From contig NZ_QXEC01000019.1 in NCBI RefSeq assembly GCF_003583405.1, forward strand, positions 51,743-115,742: a DNA stretch of 64,000 nucleotides, read 5' to 3'. The notes beneath the pieces were generated by a model. That model was not told the origin of the DNA. It did no database searches and saw nothing but the letters and a program-made list of their open reading frames with translations. This stretch comes from Micromonospora radicis (GTDB taxonomy: Bacteria; Actinomycetota; Actinomycetes; Mycobacteriales; Micromonosporaceae). Both the position numbers and the translations under genes were made by a program. Of this stretch, positions 56,408-64,000 are shown piece by piece. Position 1 is the stretch's first letter. Each line of letters opens with the position of its first letter.

Positions 56408-57922
56408 ATGACCGTCGTGCCGCGTCTGGTGCTCAGCGCCCCCTCCTCCGGGCACGGCAAGAACGCGTTGGCGATCGGCCTGCTCGCCGCGTTCGCCGAC
56501 CGGGGTCTCGACGTGGCCGGTTTCAAGGTCGGTCCGGACCAGGTCGACGCGGCGTACCTCGGCCTCGCCGCCGGCCGACCCGGGCGCAGCCTGGACCCGC
56601 GGCTGCTGGGCACCGAGCGGCTCGCCCCGCTGTTGCAGCACGGCGCGGCCGGCGCCGGCCTCGCCGTGGTGCAGGGCAGCATGGGCCTGTACGACAGCCT
56701 CACCGGTCGCTGCGAGACCGAGTCGACCGCCGCGGTGGCCACCGCGCTGCGCAGCCCGGTGGTGCTCGTGGTCGACGTGGCGGCGATGGGTCAGTCGGTG
56801 GCCGCGCTGGTGCACGGCTTCCGGGCGTACGACGAGCAGCTGTGGATCGGTGGGGTGATCCTCAACCGGGTCGCCTCCTCCCGGCACGAGGCGCTGCTGC
56901 GCGAGGCGCTCGACGACATCGGCGTGCCGGTGTACGGCGCGCTGCGGCGCCAGGACCTGCCGGCCGTGCTGCCGTCCCGGCGGCACGGGGTGGTGCCCGT
57001 GCTCGCCGGCTCCGCCGAGGCCACCCGCGCGGTCCGCCGGCTGGGTGAGGCGGTCACCGCCACCGTCGACCTGGAGCGGCTGCTCGGGCTGGCCCGTTCC
57101 GCACCGGCGTTGGACGTGGCGCCGTGGTCGCCGCAGCCGGTGGTGGGTGCCGACGGTGCCGGGCCGCTGCCGCCGGGTGCGGTCCGGCCGGTGGTCGCGG
57201 TGGCCGGTGGGCCGGGCGGCAGCTTCAGCCACGTCGAGACCATCGAGTTGCTGCGGGCCGCCGGTGCGGAGGTGGTGACGTTCGATCCGCTCGCCGACGA
57301 GGCGCTGCCGGCCGGCACCCGGGCGTTGGTGGTCGGCGGGGCGCTACCCGAGTCGTACGTCGAGCAGCTCTCCGCCAACCGGCGGCTCTGCATCGCCGTC
57401 GCCGAGCTGGCCCGGACCGGCCGCCCGGTGGTCGCCGAGGGCGCCGGCCTGCTCTGGCTGGCCCGGGAGGTGGACGGGCTGCCGATGTGTGGGGTGCTCG
57501 ACGCCATCGGCAGCCTCCGGGACGGGCTGGTCGTCGGTTACCGGGAGGCGACCGCCGAGAGCGACAGTGTGGTCGCAGTCCGGGGCGAGGTGGTCACCGG
57601 GCACAAGGAGCACCGGGCGGTGCTCACTCCCCGGGGTGGGCCGCGCCCGGCCTGGAACTGGCCGGGCGGGGCACCCGAGGGCTTCGTCTGGCGCGGGGTG
57701 CACGCCTCGCAGTTGGTTCCGCACTGGGCCGCGTACCCACAGATCGCGGCGCGCCTGGTGGCGGCCGCGGCGGCCGGACCCGCCGCCGGGTCGGTCGCCA
57801 CCGCGGGCGGGGTGGGAACGGTCTCGACCGGGCCGGGACCGGGGTCGGGCGTCCCGGTGGCGGCCGAGGGGCCGGCAGCCGACGTGCCGGTGGCCGGTCC
57901 GGCCGGCACCGGTCCCGCCTGA
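56408..57922 (+). CDS. CobB/CobQ-like cobyrinate a,c-diamide synthase paralogue with degenerate active sites
   Basis: 504 aa. The overall CobB layout is kept: N-terminal P-loop domain (FKVGPDQVDAAYLGLAAG, GSMGLYDSLTGRCETEST, VVLVVDVAAMGQSVAALVHGF, GVILNRVASSRHE) and C-terminal glutaminase-like domain (ALVVGGALPESYVEQLSANRRL, GLPMCGVL). But the P-loop reads SSGHGKNAL (Asn19 for Thr/Ser), VEGxMG has become VQGSMG, and the glutaminase Cys is Gly345 (VVAEGAGLLWL). So glutamine hydrolysis should be lost. The C-terminal ~60 residues are Gly/Ala/Pro-rich. It may use ammonia, be structural or act on another substrate. GAGGAG six bases before ATG 56408. Confidence 0.85.
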   Translation: MTVVPRLVLSAPSSGHGKNALAIGLLAAFADRGLDVAGFKVGPDQVDAAYLGLAAGRPGRSLDPRLLGTERLAPLLQHGAAGAGLAVVQGSMGLYDSLTGRCETESTAAVATALRSPVVLVVDVAAMGQSVAALVHGFRAYDEQLWIGGVILNRVASSRHEALLREALDDIGVPVYGALRRQDLPAVLPSRRHGVVPVLAGSAEATRAVRRLGEAVTATVDLERLLGLARSAPALDVAPWSPQPVVGADGAGPLPPGAVRPVVAVAGGPGGSFSHVETIELLRAAGAEVVTFDPLADEALPAGTRALVVGGALPESYVEQLSANRRLCIAVAELARTGRPVVAEGAGLLWLAREVDGLPMCGVLDAIGSLRDGLVVGYREATAESDSVVAVRGEVVTGHKEHRAVLTPRGGPRPAWNWPGGAPEGFVWRGVHASQLVPHWAAYPQIAARLVAAAAAGPAAGSVATAGGVGTVSTGPGPGSGVPVAAEGPAADVPVAGPAGTGPA

Positions 57923-57928
57923 ACGGGC

Positions 57929-57965
57929 CCGCCGGCCCGTCCGGTGTCAGCGGACGGACCGGCGG
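57929..57965. terminator. Bidirectional terminator between CobB-like and PBP genes
   Basis: A 15-bp stem with one mismatch (57929-57943 with 57951-57965) and 7-nt loop, 6 bp after the CobB-like stop and 39 bp before the PBP stop. Confidence 0.75.
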
Positions 57966-58004
57966 TTCGGCGACCTCGGGCCGGTGGCGGCGGTGCGCCG
58001 CCGG

Positions 58005-60140
58005 TCAGCCGACTATCCGGTCCGAGGGTGGGATGAAGTCCCGGACGGGTTTGCCCTTGAGGGCGTCGCGGAGGGTGTTCGAGACCGCGGCGATCGGGAT
58101 CTGCGACTGGCCGTCGCCGACCGCGTTGAACGGGTTGTCGGGGTCGGAGATGAAGCTCGCCGCCGCGAGTTCCGGGGTGTAGCCGACGAACCAGGCCGAC
58201 CGGGTGCTGTCCGTGGTACCGGTCTTGCCGGCCACCGGGCGGCCCACCGTGCCGCGTACGCTGTCCGCCGTCGACCAGCCACCGCAGCCGCCCTTGGCCG
58301 GGGTGTCGCCGGTGGGGCAGCGGGCGGCGTCGGTCGCGGCCCGGGCGGCGTCGGCGCTGACCACCTGGCGGCAGCGCGGCTTGGCGACCTCCCGTTCGAT
58401 GCCGCCCGGGGTCTTGAAGGTCGCCGGGGTGCCGTCCCGGTTGTAGATCGCGGCGACCGGCATCGCCTCGCAGTACCGGCCGTCGGCGGCGATCGCGGCG
58501 TACGCGTTGGCCATCTCCAGCGGGGTGGCGTCGGAGACGCCCAGGGTGAACGCGCCCCACTTGTTGGCCTTCGCCGGTGAGGCGTGGTCCCGGTCCACGT
58601 CGGTACGCCAGCGCAGCCCCAGCTGCTCGGCGAGCCGGACGGCCTTCTCCGCCCCGACCTGCTCCTCCAACCAGACGAAGTAGGTGTTCACCGACTTGCC
58701 GAAGCCGGACCACATGGTCTGCATGCCGCTCATCGCGCCGCTGGCGTTGGAGGGCTGCCAGCCGTCGTAGATCTCCGACCGGTAGGAGTGCGGTGCGTTG
58801 AAGGTGGTGTTCAGCGTCATGCCGGCGTCCAGGGCGGCCAGCATCGGGAACATCTTGAACGTCGATCCGGCCTGGTAACCGGGCAGGTCGCCGCCGCCCA
58901 TCAGGGGCGCCACCGTGTTCGGGTAGTTGGCCCGTACGTTCGGCCCGGCCTCCGGGTTGGAGCTGAGCGGGTTCTCGTTGACCTGTAGGGAGTAGGTCCG
59001 GTTGACCGCCATCGCCTTCACCCGTCCGGTGCCGGGCTCGGAGACCACGATCCCGTTGGCGAACGGGCTGCCGGTGTTGCCCTTGGTGCCGACGTTCTCC
59101 TCGGCCGCCGCCTGGATCTTCGGGTCCATGCTGAGCACGATCCGGTAGCCGCCCCGGCGCAGCTTGTCCAGCCGTTCCAGGCGGTTGTCGCCGAAGGCGG
59201 GTTGGGCGCTCCACCAGTTCTTCAGGTAGTCGCAGAGGAAGCCCCAGCTGTTCCACTTCTCCGGCACCGAGGCGCAGTCGTTCGGCGGGTAGGTCAACCG
59301 CAGCCGGATCGGCTCGGTCTTCGCCGCCGCGACCGAGTCCGGTGACAGATAGCCGAGCCGGGTCATGTTGTCCAGCACGTAGTTGCGTCGGGCGGTGGCC
59401 TCCTTCTGGTCCGAGCTGGCCGGGTCGTACTGGGAGGGGGACTTCACCAGGCCGGCGAGGGTGGCCGCCTCGACCGGGGTGAGTTCCTTCGGGGTCTTGG
59501 AGAAGAAGATCTCGCTGGCGGCGTAGATGCCGTACGCCCGGTGCCCGAAGTACGCCGAGTTGAGGTAGCGCTCCAGCACCTCCTCCTTGCTCAGCTCCTT
59601 CTCCAGGTCGACCGCCATCCGCATCTCCTTCACCTTGCGGATCGGGGTCTGCGCGGTGGCCTCCTGTACCTCCTTCGGGGTGGTGGCGCTGTCCCGCAGC
59701 GCCATCCGGACGTACTGCATGGTGAGCGTGGAGGCGCCCTGCGAGACGCCGCTGGACCGGGCGTTGGCCACGAAGGCGCGGGCGACGCCCTTCGGGTCCA
59801 CACCGTGGTGCTGGTAGAAGCGGTTGTCCTCGGCGGCGACGATTGCCTGCTGCATGTTCGGCGAGATGTCCGACAGCTTGGTGTACTGCCGGTACTCCTC
59901 GAAGAACATGGTCAGCACGGTCTTGCCGTCGGGCGCGTACAGGTAGGAGGTCTCGGCGGGCAGGGCGGTGGCGAGCAGCCGGGTCTTGCTCTCCACGGCG
60001 TGCGCGGTGGCCTTGGCGCCGATGCCGGTCACGGCGACCACGGGGTACGCCACGGCGGCGACCACGATCCCGGCGATCAGTCCGGCACGCAGGAGAGGAA
60101 CGAGACGACCAGCGGCAGCAAGGGGTTTGGTACTCACCAT
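58005..60140 (-). CDS. Class A penicillin-binding protein (bifunctional transglycosylase/transpeptidase)
   Basis: 711 aa. Membrane anchor (about 20-40), GT51 transglycosylase (catalytic Glu104 in AAEDNRFYQHHGVD, QGASTLTMQYVRM, ELTPVEAATLAG) and penicillin-binding transpeptidase with Ser426 in STFK, SVN (483-485) and KTGT (639-642). It polymerises and cross-links peptidoglycan. The C-terminal region lacks a PASTA or long tail. ATG 60140 has no RBS; TAACTT lies six bases before the in-frame GTG at 60137, which may be the true leaderless start. Confidence 0.95.
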   Translation of the reverse strand: MVSTKPLAAAGRLVPLLRAGLIAGIVVAAVAYPVVAVTGIGAKATAHAVESKTRLLATALPAETSYLYAPDGKTVLTMFFEEYRQYTKLSDISPNMQQAIVAAEDNRFYQHHGVDPKGVARAFVANARSSGVSQGASTLTMQYVRMALRDSATTPKEVQEATAQTPIRKVKEMRMAVDLEKELSKEEVLERYLNSAYFGHRAYGIYAASEIFFSKTPKELTPVEAATLAGLVKSPSQYDPASSDQKEATARRNYVLDNMTRLGYLSPDSVAAAKTEPIRLRLTYPPNDCASVPEKWNSWGFLCDYLKNWWSAQPAFGDNRLERLDKLRRGGYRIVLSMDPKIQAAAEENVGTKGNTGSPFANGIVVSEPGTGRVKAMAVNRTYSLQVNENPLSSNPEAGPNVRANYPNTVAPLMGGGDLPGYQAGSTFKMFPMLAALDAGMTLNTTFNAPHSYRSEIYDGWQPSNASGAMSGMQTMWSGFGKSVNTYFVWLEEQVGAEKAVRLAEQLGLRWRTDVDRDHASPAKANKWGAFTLGVSDATPLEMANAYAAIAADGRYCEAMPVAAIYNRDGTPATFKTPGGIEREVAKPRCRQVVSADAARAATDAARCPTGDTPAKGGCGGWSTADSVRGTVGRPVAGKTGTTDSTRSAWFVGYTPELAAASFISDPDNPFNAVGDGQSQIPIAAVSNTLRDALKGKPVRDFIPPSDRIVG

Positions 60141-60167
60141 GTTAAGTTATGACATTTCCGATTCGTC

Positions 60168-60184
60168 CATGAGAAATACTCATG
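60168..60184. promoter_or_regulatory. Small inverted repeat CATGAG-AAATA-CTCATG between PBP and cobC
   Basis: A 6-bp inverted repeat around an AT-rich centre, 28 bp from the PBP start, in an AT-rich divergent spacer. Candidate operator or simply symmetric by chance. Confidence 0.3.
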
Positions 60185-60245
60185 AAGTGATCGGTGGTGA
60201 TGCGGGCCACCCCGCGGGCGACTGTCCCCCGCGCCGCCTTCCCGG

Positions 60246-60251
60246 CAGGAT
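60246..60251 (+). promoter_or_regulatory. -10-like CAGGAT for leaderless cobC mRNA
   Basis: CAGGAT ends exactly 7 nt before ATG 60259; no Shine-Dalgarno. Confidence 0.4.
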
Positions 60252-60258
60252 CGCGGTC

Positions 60259-61365
60259 ATGCATGCTCCGCCGACCGTCGGCGCGTCGCCGGCCCCGGAC
60301 CGGAGGCGCGCACCAGCCACCGAGCCGGACCTCACCCATCACGGTGACGCGGAGGTCGGCGCGGGGCTGGTCGACCTCGCCGTCAACGTGCGGCGCGCCC
60401 CGATGCCCGATTGGCTCGCCGAACCGATCACGGCGGCGCTGACCGACCTGGCGGCGTACCCGGATCCCGCGCCGGCCCGGGCCGCCGTCGCCGCCCGGCA
60501 CGGCCGCCCACCGGGCGAGGTGCTGCTGACCGCCGGTGCCGCCGAAGGGTTCGTGCTGCTCGCCCAGGCGCTGCGCGGGGCCCACCGACCGGTGGTGGTG
60601 CACCCGCAGTTCACCGAGCCGGAGGCGGCGCTGCGGGCCGCCGGACACCCGGTGCAACGGGTGCTGCTCGACGCGGCCGACGACTTCCGGCTGCGCCCGG
60701 ACCGGATACCCGCCGACGCCGACCTGGTCATGATCGGCAACCCGACCAACCCCACCTCGGTGCTGCACCCCGCCGCCGACCTGGCCGCCCTGGCCCGGCC
60801 GGGCCGGGTGCTGGTGGTCGACGAGGCGTTCGCCGACACCACCGCCACCCCCGGCGTACCCGGCGAACCCGAGTCACTGGCCGCCCGGCGGGACCTGCCC
60901 GGGCTGCTGGTCGTCCGCAGCCTCACCAAGACCTGGGGACTGGCCGGGCTGCGGATCGGCTACCTGCTCGGCGAGGCGGCGCTGCTGCGCCGGCTGGCCG
61001 CCGTGCAACCGCTCTGGGCGGTCTCCACGCCCGCCCTGGCCGCCGCGAAGGCGTGCGCCGGGCCCGAGGCGGTCCGGGCCGAGCGCGCCATCGCCGCGCA
61101 ACTCACCGCCGACCGCGAACACCTGGTCGCCCGCCTGTCGGCCCTGCCCGGCGTACGCGTCGCCGGCAACCCGGCCAGCGCGTTCGTGCTGATCCACCGA
61201 CCCGGTGCCGACCAGGTCCGGGCCACCCTGCGGGAACGCGGCTGGGCGGTCCGCCGGGGCGACACCTTCCCGGGGCTCGGCCCGGACTGGCTGCGGATCG
61301 CGGTGCGGGACCGGGCGTGCACCGATGCGTTCGTCGAGGTACTGGCGGAGATCCTGGAGGCATGA
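60259..61365 (+). CDS. cobC: CobC-like aminotransferase (threonine-phosphate decarboxylase type)
   Basis: 368 aa fold-type I PLP enzyme resembling mycobacterial Rv2231c (cobC). AVNVRRAPMPDWLAEPI, LLTAGAAEGFVLLAQAL, IGNPTNPTSVL, LVVDEAFAD and the Schiff-base Lys in SLTKTWGLAGLRIGY are all visible. It should supply aminopropanol phosphate for the nucleotide loop of cobalamin, or act as a histidinol-phosphate-type aminotransferase. Its TGA overlaps the start of cobT (ATGATG). Confidence 0.88.
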   Translation: MHAPPTVGASPAPDRRRAPATEPDLTHHGDAEVGAGLVDLAVNVRRAPMPDWLAEPITAALTDLAAYPDPAPARAAVAARHGRPPGEVLLTAGAAEGFVLLAQALRGAHRPVVVHPQFTEPEAALRAAGHPVQRVLLDAADDFRLRPDRIPADADLVMIGNPTNPTSVLHPAADLAALARPGRVLVVDEAFADTTATPGVPGEPESLAARRDLPGLLVVRSLTKTWGLAGLRIGYLLGEAALLRRLAAVQPLWAVSTPALAAAKACAGPEAVRAERAIAAQLTADREHLVARLSALPGVRVAGNPASAFVLIHRPGADQVRATLRERGWAVRRGDTFPGLGPDWLRIAVRDRACTDAFVEVLAEILEA

Positions 61366-62486
61366 TGCTGGAGACCACCATCGCGGCCGTCGGTCCGCTC
61401 GACGAGCCGGCGATGACCGCCGCCCGGCAGTTGCAGGCCCGGTTGACCAAGCCGGCCGGCTCGCTCGGCGCCCTGGAGGAACTGTCCGTACGCCTCGCCG
61501 GCCTGGCCGGTGCCTGCCCGCCGCCGCTGCCCACCCCGGCGGCCGTCGCCATCTTCGCCGGGGACCACGGCGTGCACGCCCAGCGGGTCACCCCCTGGCC
61601 GCAGGAGGTGACCGCCCAGATGGTCGCCAACTTCCTGGCCGGCGGCGCGGTGGTCAACGCGTTCGCCCGGCAGGCCGGCGCCACGGTCACCGTGGTCGAC
61701 GTCGGCGTCGCCACCCCGCTGCCGGTCCCCGAGCCGACCGCCCCGGACGCCGCGACCGCCCCAGCCGAACCCGTCGACCACGCCGCGGCTGCCGTCGGCG
61801 TACCCCGGCTGGTCGCCGCCACCGTCCGGCCCGGCACCCGGGACATGACCGTCACCGCCGCGCTGACCCGCGAGGAGGCCGGCACGGCGATCGAGGTCGG
61901 CATCCGAACCGCCGGTGAACTGGTCGACGCCGGTGCCGGCATCCTGGTCACCGGGGACATGGGTATCGCCAACACCACCCCGGCCGCCGCCCTGATCGCC
62001 GCGTTCACCGGCGTCGACGCCGCCGAGGCGACCGGTCGGGGCACCGGCGTCGACGACCCGACCTACCAGCACAAGATCGAGGTGGTGGCGGCGGCCCTGC
62101 GCCGGCACAGCCCCGACCCGACGGACCCCCTGGGTGTGCTGGCGACCGTCGGCGGGCTGGAACACGCCGCGCTGACCGGGCTGATCCTCGGCGCCGCGGC
62201 CCGACGGGTACCGGTGCTGCTGGACGGGGTGATCGCGGTCTCCGCCGCGCTGGCCGCCGCGGCCTTCGCCCCCGCCGCGGTCGGCGCGATGATCGCCGGC
62301 CACCGCTCCGCTGAACCCGGCGCCACCGTCGCCCTGCGGCGGCTCGGCCTCACCCCGCTGATCGACCTCGGCCTGCGGCTCGGCGAGGGCACCGGCGCCC
62401 TGCTCGCCCTGCCCGTGGTCACCGGCGCGGTCCGGGTACTGCACGAGGTCGCCACCTTCGACTCCGCCGGGGTGGCCGAGAAGTGA
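61365..62486 (+). CDS. cobT: Nicotinate-nucleotide--dimethylbenzimidazole phosphoribosyltransferase
   Basis: 373 aa. Makes alpha-ribazole phosphate, the lower ligand of cobalamin. Motifs LTKPAGSLGALEELS, FAGDHGVHAQRVTPWP, VTGDMGIANTTPAAAL, GRGTGVDDPTYQHK and LGEGTGALLALPV (catalytic Glu) are intact. GGAGG lies 4 nt before ATG 61365; ATG 61362 is equally in frame. It overlaps cobC and cysG by a few bases, so the three genes are one translationally coupled operon. Confidence 0.95.
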   Translation: MLETTIAAVGPLDEPAMTAARQLQARLTKPAGSLGALEELSVRLAGLAGACPPPLPTPAAVAIFAGDHGVHAQRVTPWPQEVTAQMVANFLAGGAVVNAFARQAGATVTVVDVGVATPLPVPEPTAPDAATAPAEPVDHAAAAVGVPRLVAATVRPGTRDMTVTAALTREEAGTAIEVGIRTAGELVDAGAGILVTGDMGIANTTPAAALIAAFTGVDAAEATGRGTGVDDPTYQHKIEVVAAALRRHSPDPTDPLGVLATVGGLEHAALTGLILGAAARRVPVLLDGVIAVSAALAAAAFAPAAVGAMIAGHRSAEPGATVALRRLGLTPLIDLGLRLGEGTGALLALPVVTGAVRVLHEVATFDSAGVAEK

Positions 62487-63709
62487 CCAATCCGTATCCC
62501 CTCGGTCTCCGCCTGGCCGGCCTGCGGGTCGTCGTGGTGGGCGGTGGGGCCGTCGCCACCCGCCGGGTGCCGGCCCTGCTCGACGCGGGAGCCGACGTGC
62601 TGCTGGTCGCCCCCGAGATCAGCCCGGCGCTACGCGCCCACGCCGACGCCGGCCGGCTGCGCTGGCTGCCGCGCCGGTTCGCCCCCGACGACCTGGACGG
62701 CGCCTGGCTGGTGCACGTCGCCGTCGACGACCCGGCCGCCGCGGCCACCGTGAGCGCCGCCGCGCAACAGCAGCGCGTCTTCTGTGTACGCGCCGACGAC
62801 CGGGCGGCGGCGACCGCGTGGACCCCGGCGGTGACCCGGCACGGCCCGGTCACCGTGGGCGTCCTCGGCGGCGGTGACCCCCGCCGTGCGATGACCGTCC
62901 GGGACGCCATCCGCACCCTCCTGCACGCAAGGCAGGGCACCCTGTTGACGGATTCGGTAGCGCAGGGGGCCCCGGTTGACACCGCGACCGGCCGGGTCGC
63001 CCTGGTCGGCGCCGGGCCGGGTGACCCGGAGCTGATCACGTTGAAGGGTTGGCGGCTGCTCACCGAGGCCGACGTGGTGGTCGCCGACCGCCTGGTGCCG
63101 GGTCTGCTGCTGGACGAACTGCGCGCCGGGGTGGAACTCGTGGACGCCTCCAAGATCCCCTACGGCCCGTCCCGCACCCAGGACGAGATCAACCGGATCC
63201 TGGTCGACCGGGCCCTGGCCGGCGCCTTCGTGGTGCGGCTCAAGGGCGGCGACCCGTACGTCTTCGGCCGAGGCGGCGAGGAACTGCTCGCCTGCGCGGC
63301 TGCCGGCGTACCGGTGACCGTGGTGCCGGGCGTGACCAGCTCGATCGCCGCCCCCGCCGCGGCCGGCATCCCGGTCACCCACCGGTCGGTGGCGCACGAG
63401 TTCACCGTGGTCTCCGGACACGTCGCACCCGACTCCCCGGCCTCGCTGGTGCGCTGGGACGCGCTGGCCACCCTGCGCGGCACCCTGGTGATCCTGATGG
63501 GGCTGAAGAACCTGCCCGCGATCGCGGCCACCCTGCTGGCACACGGCCGACCGGCCGACACCCCGACGGCCGTGGTCCAGGAAGCCACCACCGGCGCGCA
63601 GCGGATCGTCCGCTCCACCCTCGGCGCGGTGGCGGCCGACGTGGCCGCCGCGCAGGTGCGCCCGCCGGCGGTCGTGGTGGTGGGTGACGTGGTCGGCGTG
63701 TTGGGCTGA
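62483..63709 (+). CDS. cysG: Siroheme synthase-like fusion: precorrin-2 dehydrogenase + uroporphyrinogen-III methyltransferase
   Basis: 408 aa. The N-terminal ~115 residues form the NAD-binding CysG-N module (LRVVVVGGGAVATRRVPALLDAGADVLLVAPE); a linker leads to the SUMT domain (about 168-408) with VGAGPGDPELITLKG, VRLKGGDPYVFGRGGEE, VPGVTSSIAAPAAAGIPVTHR and the RIVRSTLGAV end. It makes precorrin-2 from uroporphyrinogen III and oxidises it to sirohydrochlorin. The helical dimerisation/chelatase middle part of full CysG is short. GTG overlaps cobT by 4 bp. Confidence 0.94.
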   Translation: MTNPYPLGLRLAGLRVVVVGGGAVATRRVPALLDAGADVLLVAPEISPALRAHADAGRLRWLPRRFAPDDLDGAWLVHVAVDDPAAAATVSAAAQQQRVFCVRADDRAAATAWTPAVTRHGPVTVGVLGGGDPRRAMTVRDAIRTLLHARQGTLLTDSVAQGAPVDTATGRVALVGAGPGDPELITLKGWRLLTEADVVVADRLVPGLLLDELRAGVELVDASKIPYGPSRTQDEINRILVDRALAGAFVVRLKGGDPYVFGRGGEELLACAAAGVPVTVVPGVTSSIAAPAAAGIPVTHRSVAHEFTVVSGHVAPDSPASLVRWDALATLRGTLVILMGLKNLPAIAATLLAHGRPADTPTAVVQEATTGAQRIVRSTLGAVAADVAAAQVRPPAVVVVGDVVGVLG

Positions 63710-63892
63710 GGCGGGTCTTGGGTCTTGGGTTTGCGGTCTGGGGTGGTTGGGTGGGGGTTGGGGGCGACCGTGCCCCGGCTTCGGGCGGTCAGGCTTGATC
63801 CCTGTGCCGGGCACGGTCGCCCCCAGCCCCGCCCGGGTCGGGCTCCGTCCGGTGGCCGCCCGGCACGGGGTGTGTTGGCGACGGTGGGTATG

Positions 63893-63930
63893 CCGATGGC
63901 CGGCACCCGGGTTCGGGTGCCGGCCATCGG
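63893..63930 (+). terminator. Intrinsic terminator after the cobC-cobT-cysG operon
   Basis: A perfect 16-bp stem (CCGATGGCCGGCACCC with its complement) and 6-nt loop, followed by TTTCTTG, the best U-run next to any hairpin in the window. It lies between cysG (stop 63709) and a possible convergent gene at the window end. Confidence 0.85.
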
Positions 63931-63982
63931 TTTCTTGCTCCCCCTGGGGAGGAATGTCTCGGGCTGCTTGCGGGGCTGGGGG

Positions 63983-64000
63983 TCAGCTGTTCCAGTGCTC
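63983..64000 (-). CDS. Possible C-terminal end of a convergent gene (partial)
   Basis: On the minus strand the last bases of the window read EHWNS followed by TGA. That the hairpin with U-run sits before it supports a convergent gene entering the window. Only five residues are visible, so the call is tentative and no family can be given. Confidence 0.25.
   Translation of the reverse strand, partial: EHWNS

Overview
The window is chromosomal DNA of a very high-GC actinomycete. Third codon positions are almost always G or C, GTG/TTG starts are common, and the gene set (ROK/xylAB, MsiK-less sugar ABC operon, RpiR, SpoIIE-type phosphatases, GPGG small membrane protein, DUF3817, DUF6158, DUF6232, Rv2231c-like CobC) fits Micromonosporaceae, probably Micromonospora or a close relative. 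That placement rests on family resemblance, not on a search. I see no prophage, integrase, transposase, CRISPR array, rRNA or replication origin.

Layout. 0-5 kb: tail of a polyprenyl sugar-phosphate transferase, two SpoIIE/PP2C phosphatases flanking a MarR regulator. 3.8-7.7 kb: divergent ROK regulator and xylAB (xylose use). 7.9-15.7 kb: an MFS transporter and a minus-strand alpha-glucoside operon (binding protein, two permeases, LacI regulator, GH13 alpha-glucosidase) with a LacI-type operator in front and two strong intercistronic hairpins. 16-20 kb: TspO, a small-gene run (GPGG membrane peptide, metallophosphoesterase, BON protein, nucleotidyltransferase), a thymidylate-kinase-like gene and an SDR. 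20.4-25.7 kb: RpiR regulator, SigA/SigB-type sigma factor, NlpC/P60 hydrolase and small membrane proteins. 25.8-29.7 kb: small conserved proteins and a class I DAHP synthase with a structured leader. 29.8-38.8 kb: paired M16 peptidases, asd, an F420/FMN-type oxidase, a CBS protein, an SCP2 protein coupled to a glycogen-debranching-type enzyme, and an acyltransferase. 39.5-42.6 kb: response regulator, degenerate kinase and intact histidine kinase. 43-48 kb: secreted PQQ-type sugar dehydrogenase with CBM2, tRNA-Arg(TCT), alpha/beta hydrolase, HPF-like protein, ssb. 48.2-63.7 kb: cobalamin genes (cobD, cobQ, a degenerate CobB-like gene, cobC, cobT, cysG-like methyltransferase) interleaved with housekeeping genes (rhodanese, P-loop kinase, M20 peptidase, ATP-dependent DNA ligase, SURF1, a class A PBP).

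The regulatory layer is readable in several places. A TTGACA/TTTAAT promoter with an inverted repeat lies before xylA, an ATGTAAGCGCTTGCAT operator lies before the alpha-glucoside operon, and a perfect 17-bp palindrome lies on the putative -10 of rpiR. Many genes lack a Shine-Dalgarno sequence and instead have TAnnnT (or CAGGAT) 6-7 nt before the start codon, which implies leaderless mRNAs. Convergent gene ends are often separated by long perfect hairpins.

The most unusual items are: a two-member family of long palindromes built on GTGATT..CA....GAAAT (7814 and 44792); a 19+6-bp inverted repeat that would bury the cobD ribosome-binding site and start; a CobB-like protein that has lost the glutaminase Cys and altered the P-loop; an 89-bp perfect-spacing tandem duplication carrying the RBS between the M16 genes; a pseudo-kinase/kinase/regulator trio; and an SSB paralogue whose acidic DDDF motif sits internally instead of at the C-terminus.
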